In this document: positions 23,176 through 64,000 of the stretch, piece after piece
Numbering within the stretch: position 1 is the first letter of the stretch
How the letters are laid out: the number at the start of each line of letters is the position of its first letter
Assembly (NCBI RefSeq): GCF_964340395.1
Contig: NC_135560.1
Span: 20,182,675 to 20,246,674, forward strand
DNA length: 64,000 nt
From: Glandiceps talaboti
Lineage: Eukaryota > Hemichordata > Enteropneusta > Spengelidae
Direction of reading: 5' to 3'
Notes under the pieces: generated by a model
Database searches by the model: none
What the model saw: only the letters and a program-made list of their open reading frames with translations
Told to the model about the DNA's origin: nothing
Made by a program: the position numbers and the translations under genes

Positions 23176-24139
23176 TTAACTGTATTATCAGAACAATCTA
23201 TGCATACTAAGACTTTATTTTCAAATCATTAGGCTCTGGCATCTAAATTTCCTTCCCAGTCTTTCACAAATTAATTCAACTGATATGTTCCAATCTATTA
23301 ATAAACCTACAAGAACATTCTGCAAACGCAATATTTTTTTGAACAGTTTTGGTCCAAAATGAGTCTAGATACATTCTAATGATAGATTAAACATCTGTAC
23401 AGCAACACTTCAGTGTTCACTAAGAAAAGAAAATTTTGATTTTTTAGAGAAATTTGAAAGTAAATATATCTCTTTATAGCTTTTTTTTAAAGTGCAAGTA
23501 AATAAGGATTGGAGAAAAGCAATGAATTGACCAATAAATTAAAGCACCGATACAGTGGGAAGATACATATGTGAGAATCAGAACGATATACCTTTTATTA
23601 AAAATTTTCTTGGAACACCTCAAGAACCTTTTCCTTGACATTACATAAACTATTATCAATCTTAATATATCACACATTATTATTACAATTGTTTTCATTT
23701 CGAAAACTTAATATGAAATGTTTTTCTCTTTATATTTTTTTTTTGTAATTAGCATTTTACAAAGAATTATATGTGATAATGGGTATATAAATATTAGCAT
23801 TCCATCAATTTTTCATTTAATTGAGGTTCAATGGGACAAATCTGAAATCAGTTTCAGTTGAGTTGTTCTATGAGATTTTCTGCTATCCCATCAAGACATT
23901 GCAAATGGAAGGTTCTTCCATAGAAACTAATTTGAGGGATCTTGTTGATCGTATATCATAAGTACAAGAGTATGTAATCTATTCTATCCGTTTCTGATAC
24001 ATAGAGAACCATGTATTTTAAAACACAGATCCATGCTTTCGTTGTTTACATGGAGGGTTGGTAGACTAACACACTCACTGGAATTGCTGACTTTTTATAT
24101 GTCTTCAAAATGGTTAAATAGATAAAATGATTAATGTTA

Positions 24140-58396
<34,257 letters not shown>

Positions 58397-59087
58397 GTTG
58401 AAGTTTTGTTCAGTATGAAGTGCGCATGTCTGTTTACAGAACGCAGCGAGCAGAGCGCTAGCGAGCCGTATGAGTACCGGTATGCGATATCCGGCACCGT
58501 GGATAATACTTTGTACGTATGAGTCTATGACTATATATGAGGGGGCAGCAACAGGAACCACCAGTACCGAACCGGTTGAAATATGTGCGATAGCTTTACA
58601 GTATCAAAAAATATTACAACTTTCTTGCCACGCCCCTATTTAACCCGTGAGCGCCCGACTGCATAAATCACAAATATATCAAACATATCCCCTCCCGAAA
58701 AAATCGATAACCGAATAAACACCAGTAGTACTAGTACTAGAGATATATTATTAACTCCCATGATTAACTCCCAATACAATGCAGTTGTTATTCATATTCA
58801 CCAAATACAAATATGAAAATATCGGGCTGTGTTATTGAAATAGAAAAACAAGTTTTTAAGTTTAAATTTGACAAGTCAAGCCAACCAACCAACCAACCAA
58901 CCAACCAACCAATCAATCATCTATCCATCCATCCATCCATCCATCCATCCACCCATCCATCAATCCATCAACCAACCAACCAACCAACCATCCATCCATC
59001 CATCCATCCATCCATCCACCCACCCACCCACCCACCCATCCACCAACCAACCAACCAACCAACCAATCAATCAATCAATCAATCAAC

Positions 59088-59158
<71 letters not shown>

Positions 59159-60934
59159 CTGAGCAAGGATGATTGAACACATTTGGAAATCTGAGTTACG
59201 CCTATTTCAATTTTTACACGTAAGGATACAGCATTATTTTTATATTCAAAAGTTATCTTATTTCATTCAAAAATTCTTTCAGGGCAAAACTTTGAAAGTA
59301 TCTTGTCATTTTTTTTCGAGCGATAAATATATCTCCCCGCTTGGCTAACCGACTGCAGTCGCATACACAGTCAGATGTAACATAATTAATAACTAAGGAT
59401 CAAGAACTTGTCAACTTATACAGAGCTCACATAGTCTAGGTTATCCAAGTGTACCCTTGACACCAGTACTTATCATTCATGGCTGTAGTAACCTGACAAT
59501 CTCAATAAATCGACACCGGAAGCACCATATCCTGGGCTAAGTTAAAGACTTTAATAATAATTTAAACCATAGACCCTACGTGTAGGGTCTATCTTAAACT
59601 ACTGTTAAAATTTCTATTCACAGAATAAAAAAAAAGAAAAAGAAAAAAAGAGTAGAAATTCGTAATGCATGTAGAATCGTGGGCGTCGCTTTGACCTGTG
59701 GTGGCGCTATATATAAGAAAGTTCTACATTCCATGGTCATAAAAACATGTACGGTACTAAAGAAAAATAACTTAAATGAGTGAATTGTGACCATCCTGTG
59801 TTCATAATGCAAATGTGTAAAATATATTATTTCACAATTATATCCTTCTTCTACCGTGACAGTAGACTTTATACCAAGAATAATATTTGCAATATATATA
59901 CAAGTAAGGTTTACCTTTCTTAAACGCACCAAAGCCAAAATCAACAATTGTATTTCTTAATAGAATATTTTTACTTTTTACTAAAATATTGCAAGGTCAT
60001 TTTAGTTACTTTTCAACATTTGGGTAAAGAAATTGCCATTTCCAGATAAAATTGCCAAGTCATCAAATTTGTTGACAAACAAGTATTCCTGCTTTGCAAC
60101 TGTTTACATATGGACATCAAGACAGAATACAAATGACCATCAAATGATTATTAGAGAAGTAATTTCACTAATAACAAAGATTAAACTGTTTCCTGTACTA
60201 AAATTTTGTGTATTTTTAATTGACAAAAAATTAATAAAATATATTGTTCAAGTTACATTGATTGAGCATTTAGATCAGTAATATTTATTAAAATCCAACT
60301 TTATTTTTCATAATTATTAACATGATTATAATTAACTTACAATTGAGAAATTGAAAAGAGCGATTACATTTGTGATAAACAATAGAGTCTTCATTTTTAC
60401 CAAAATTTATGGTTTTAAGTTGACCATGTACCAAATCACTCCTTGTAATATATTGCATAGAGAGGGCGCCCTTGTGGTGCCATTTTGATTAAGTTGTGGG
60501 CTTTCAAACATCAAACTTATACATGAATTATCATTTTCATTTATTGACAAGTTTTGAGAGAAAATCTCCATCAAAGTGTGACGGTTTCCATATTGCATTG
60601 TTGTACATAAAATTGTGTCAAAACACTATCATCAGATGGGAATGACACTAACTTTTCTGGAATAAAAACTAACTCTATACACACCATAACAAAACAATAA
60701 CAGTTACATCAAGTTAAGAATTTTAAACTTTCTGACTTTGTCAACGTTAATTCTCCCAGTACAAAAGTGGCTGGAATGTCTAAAGTTCTCTACATTCTTA
60801 TATTAAAGTATCTCAACATTCTCTGTTGTGGCCTTTCTAGAAACAGAAATATCACCCTAATGCTGGTCTAATATTTAATAAATTTTAACAGCAGTTCTAT
60901 GGTAACATATATCATAATCAAAATGAAACTAGTA
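58397..60934. other. PTPN9-STRA6 intergenic region
   Basis: PTPN9 5'UTR/promoter at the left, then a compound microsatellite (58879-59152), a 24-bp palindrome (59569-59592) and the presumed STRA6 3'UTR at the right. No ORF here resembles a known protein. Minus-strand poly(A)-like words occur near 60873 and 60539. Confidence 0.6.
58879..59152. repeat. Compound tetranucleotide tract (CAAC/CATC/CACC/AATC)
   Basis: (CAAC)n, (CATC)n, (CAAC)n, (CATC)n, (CACC)n, (CAAC)n, then a long (AATC)n. It lies about 480 bp upstream of the PTPN9 ATG. Confidence 0.97.
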
Positions 60935-61833
60935 TTACACAACAGATTGTCTTTTCTGTGTTGTGTCGTCACTTTGACTTTCTGACAGCTGAGTTTTCCT
61001 TTCTTCATCAATATCAACTTTATCATCTTCAACATCAACTTTATCATCTTCTGAACTATGCTTATCTTCAAGATGCTGTGTTGCCTGTGATGTTTCTCTC
61101 TCTACACTCTCGTTATTGGAATTAACAGGCACACTATCTGAACTGTCTCTGTTGTTATCATCATCAATGGTCTTTTCTACAGGACTGTTGCTATGACAAC
61201 TGACTCTATCTTCACCATCTTGTGAAAGTGCGTGTTCATCCTGGTCAGAATGTCTTTGAGTTTCAATTGTTACATCTGTGTCTTCCAAACTATTTCTACT
61301 GTCTTCACCATCAATTTGAGAATTCGTTTCAACATTTGGCGAGTCATGTATACTAACAAATACTTCATCAATACTTGTATCATCATGATGGCTCTGATTG
61401 CCATCACTTTTTGTGGTCACTGTCTGTCCAAGTGGAATTTTCTCCCCATTCTCTTTACCATAGGAAACATAGAAACGGCTTTGGTTGAGCGTTTGGTTAA
61501 GTTTTCTTTCTTCTGCTATGATATCATTTTCATCATCATAAAAAGTACTCTGAATCATATTCCTCTCCTCTGCATCTATTGCACTCTCATCATCATAAAA
61601 AACACTTTGGCTGATGCCACCATTTTCTTTGGCCAGTTTACGTTTATGCCAACTCTGACTTCGTAAGCGAACTGCCTTGGAGTGTGGATCTCTAAAAGTA
61701 CCATATACTTCAAAACTGTACTCCGTAGCTCTCTGTCTCTTTCTATCTTCAATCAAGGATGGATTGTTCAACAAAGTGTAAGCTACTTGCCAGTGGTGTA
61801 CAGCTCTTTTGTATGACTTGGATAAAGCGGGAT
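60935..61833 (-). CDS. STRA6: STRA6-like last exon with long acidic tail
   Basis: Acceptor ATTTTCAG. Begins DPALSKSYKRAVHHWQVAYT, LLNNPSL, then RSQSWHKRKLAKENGG, two FYDDE...AEER repeats and over 150 residues rich in D/E/S/N/T, ending in a stop at 60935-60937. The Y of YTLL is encoded at 61778-61780. Confidence 0.92.
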
Positions 61834-63766
61834 CTGAAAATGATGAAAAAATAAATATTTCCATTTTAGTCACATACAATAATTCTGTGACAAAATTGTT
61901 GAATTATCTACAAAAGATTAAAAATATAACTAAATAACATAATTACATGCGTCTAAACTAGAGAGTCAAAAGTGTTAAAAGTATGTGAATTTTCGAGAAA
62001 AACTGACAAACACTACTCTGAATAAGAAATAAATACCCCAGTAATCTACAGAATACATACAAAAGAAGAGAATAGCACATTAATGCTTTAAATTACTATT
62101 TGAGATCTATAAGAATAGTAATTGTACAAACAATTATTTACCGATTTACTTACAAAGAAGAGAACTGGAAAGTAATATACAATATGTGGTTGGCGTTAGT
62201 GGTTATGGTTTTGTTTTGTAGCAAACATTTAGTATAAAATGGCTGAAATGTCTAGTTTTACACCTAAAGCATAATAGTAATATAGTGGTTAGTAGGTTTG
62301 TGACTACTCTACTCCTGTAATTCCTCACTAACCACCATCCATGGTGTATGATCTGCGGTATTTGTAAGTACCACGACTAGCTTGGCTCCATCGACTACCA
62401 CCAGTACCACGTTTGTTGATGGTTCCTCCTCCCTCCATACCACTAAGTCCCATGGATTCATATTTTCGTTGTTTCTCCATGTCGTTAATCAAGAGTTGAC
62501 AGAAACAAACCAAGACAGGATGGCAGTGTCCATTCTCTACACATAGCATACCTACATAGGCAGAGAAACCTTGCAATAAAAGTTTTTTTTTTTAAAAAGA
62601 AAAAAAATGAAGGAAGGTTAGTCTAGACAGATAACTCATAATGATACATATGTATTTCTATCTGACAAACACAAAGAATGTGTCATTATAGAGAGATTGT
62701 AGTAAATGTGATGTTATCACCACAAGTTCCCATAAACCCTTTCAGAAAATCCCCAACATGGCTGAACACATATAAAGTTCGATAGGGCTTCTTAAGTTAC
62801 AAGATTTCAAAGTTGGAGTTACCAGGATATTATTTTGCCACCCAAAATCATATGCAAGTTGATAACAGTAATCAATACAAGTGTATAAAGGCAGTAATAA
62901 GCCTCACTGGAATTTTGCTTTAAGTTGATAGCAGTAATCAATAAGTGTACTAAAGGCAGTAATAAGTCTGACTGGATTTTTCCTTCAATCAATAAATATT
63001 TACCTTTGTCCAATTTTTCATAACCTCGCATGAGTACTGGTCGGTCAATTCTACCCAGGAATATAGTACCCAGGATCATACCAATAAAGATACGTAGTAA
63101 ACACACTATTATACCAATAGCCACGTTGTAGAAGAACAAAAAGTAGGAAAAGTTGTGATATAGTTTTCTGTAAGAGACAAAACATAATACTTAAATTGGT
63201 AATTTTTTATTCTAAAATCATACACTGTGATACAACTAAACCAATTATTGAAGAATAAGAAAATAAATGTTGGTAAAAATATAAAAGATATGTTTTCTTG
63301 TAGAAACTACAAACTTTTATGCTGATGTGAAGCTAAATTTGTAACCATAGTAACCATAGTAAGGGGAAGATTATAAAAGGTACTCAGAAATATAGCATTG
63401 TCAATAATGGCAAATTACTAAAACTAACTGGTATATTAAATCACTATAAAGTAACTAGGGTAACCTTTTTTAAACAAAAAATTACGATTGAAACTTTTAC
63501 AGTAAGCAGTTTGTCCAATTGTTTAAAAGTCATCATGACCAGTAAACAGGTTCATAACGTTAGAACTTCGATGTACCTTACTGACATCAACGAAAGTAAC
63601 TTGGTTGTGTATCAAAGAACATTACTATTATCATTATCATAATTACCTGTTTTTCAGAGCCAATGGCTTATCTTCATCTAAATCACAGATCCTATCTTGT
63701 ACAAAGCAATATTTGGCTAGTAGGTATTGACCATACAGAACAAAGGCTGCAACTGACAGATAGGGT
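60935..63766 (-). CDS. STRA6: STRA6-like retinol transporter (C-terminal part, four exons)
   Basis: STRA6 is a multi-pass membrane protein that takes retinol from carrier protein into cells; vertebrates also have a paralogue (STRA6L/RBPR2), and this gene could correspond to either. Minus-strand exons 63647-63766, 63004-63167, 62333-62569 and 60935-61833 join in frame. Recognisable order: two hydrophobic stretches (VAAFVLYGQYLL; FLFFYNVAIGIIVCLLRIF), LGRIDRPVLMRGYEKLDKG, HCHPVLVCFCQLL, then HHWQVAYTLLNNPSL. Human STRA6 ends with a similar WGLAYTLLHNPTL segment soon before its stop, whereas here about 270 more residues follow, rich in D, E, S, T and N. The N-terminal part is beyond 64000. Family identity is firm, orthologue versus paralogue is not. 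Confidence 0.88.
62333..62569 (-). CDS. STRA6: STRA6-like exon
   Basis: Encodes FSAYVGMLCVENGHCHPVLV, CFCQLLINDMEKQRKYES and a glycine/arginine-rich stretch ending YTMDG. The donor GTTAGT at 62327-62332 was chosen because it gives the phase needed by the next exon; without splicing the frame stops immediately. Confidence 0.85.
63004..63167 (-). CDS. STRA6: STRA6-like exon (membrane segment)
   Basis: Encodes KLYHNFSYFLFFYNVAIGII, VCLLRIFIGMILGTIFLGRI and DRPVLMRGYEKLDK, strongly hydrophobic in the first two thirds. Donor GTAAAT. Confidence 0.88.
63647..63766 (-). CDS. STRA6: STRA6-like exon (membrane segment)
   Basis: Encodes PYLSVAAFVLYGQYLLAKYC and DLDEDKPLALKN. Acceptor ATTACAG, donor GTAATT; preceded to the window edge by 234 bp of intron. 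Confidence 0.82.
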
Positions 63767-64000
63767 CTGTAATGGAGAAAACAAGTACAACATAATAAGT
63801 ACAAAGAAGCATGATGTTGGGGAAGAGAAGGGAGAACATATGAGCATGTAATAGGACATACTAGTACATGGAGTATGAATTATCTTGTTTTTCAGAAGTG
63901 TTTGAAGCCAGGAAAATAATTCACCTCTTCTTCATAACTATATGTTATCATCTTGTAGTCAACATAAGGGGTTCAAAATTTAAAAAAAAGGTAAAAACAA
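63767..64000 (-). other. STRA6-like intron, partial
   Basis: No exon seen; the gene continues past the window edge. Confidence 0.5.

Larger units (their letters stand above)
21366..24139. other. Probable PTPN9 3'UTR / downstream region
   Basis: No coding sequence beyond the PTPN9 stop at 24140. Holds a (CA)n tract at 21801-21849 and a ~46-bp tandem repeat at 23003-23175. Several minus-strand AATAAA words are present; the real 3' end cannot be chosen. Confidence 0.5.
61834..63646 (-). other. STRA6-like introns
   Basis: Introns of 499, 434 and 479 bp. The middle one has a ~70-bp tandem duplication at 62856-62982 sharing AGTAATCAATA, AAGGCAGTAATAAG and TGACTGG/TCACTGG. Otherwise nothing recognised. 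Confidence 0.7.

Overview
The window is nuclear DNA of an animal. It is AT-rich (estimated by eye), uses the standard genetic code, has GT-AG introns throughout, and is full of microsatellites, minisatellites and short non-autonomous mobile elements. The genes are clear orthologues of human genes, but intron content and repeats are not vertebrate-like. I read it as an invertebrate (lophotrochozoan or invertebrate deuterostome) and cannot name the species.

Four protein-coding genes account for essentially all coding sequence. (1) RGP1, minus strand, 566-2986, 5' part only: subunit of the Ric1-Rgp1 exchange factor for Rab6; its 3' part lies left of the window. (2) GBA2, plus strand, 3452-13230, complete in 16 coding exons (835 aa): non-lysosomal glucosylceramidase of family GH116. 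(3) PTPN9 (MEG2), minus strand, 24140-58396, complete in 10 coding exons (675 aa): Sec14/CRAL-TRIO lipid-binding domain followed by a tyrosine phosphatase domain, with two introns of 13 and 14 kb. (4) A STRA6-type retinol transporter, minus strand, 60935-63766, last four exons only; its 5' part lies right of the window.

Layout: RGP1 and GBA2 are head-to-head across a 465-bp presumed bidirectional promoter. GBA2 and PTPN9 converge on about 10.9 kb of 3'UTR/intergenic DNA with SINE and minisatellite blocks. STRA6 lies upstream of PTPN9 in the same orientation, 2.5 kb away. RGP1-GBA2 are also head-to-head neighbours in human (9p13.3), and PTPN9 and STRA6 both lie on human 15q24, so the window appears to keep old linkages. 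The genes have no obvious joint pathway, although three touch membrane traffic or lipid handling.

The unexplained structure is mostly repetitive. A ~78-bp TIR element with 8-9-bp target duplications occurs twice as a solo copy and once expanded internally into ~30 copies of a 46-bp minisatellite (36037-37450). A 276-bp fold-back element at 45741-46016 has ~120-bp arms and a perfect 9-bp target duplication. There is a second TIR element at 44070-44438, a tRNA-headed SINE inserted into a tandem array, a dispersed repeat family of at least seven copies, and a 48-bp two-variant minisatellite that is open in reading frames on both strands. On the protein side, PTPN9 has a long inserted linker, and the STRA6-like protein keeps the YTLL tyrosine motif but carries a long acidic tail unlike the human one.
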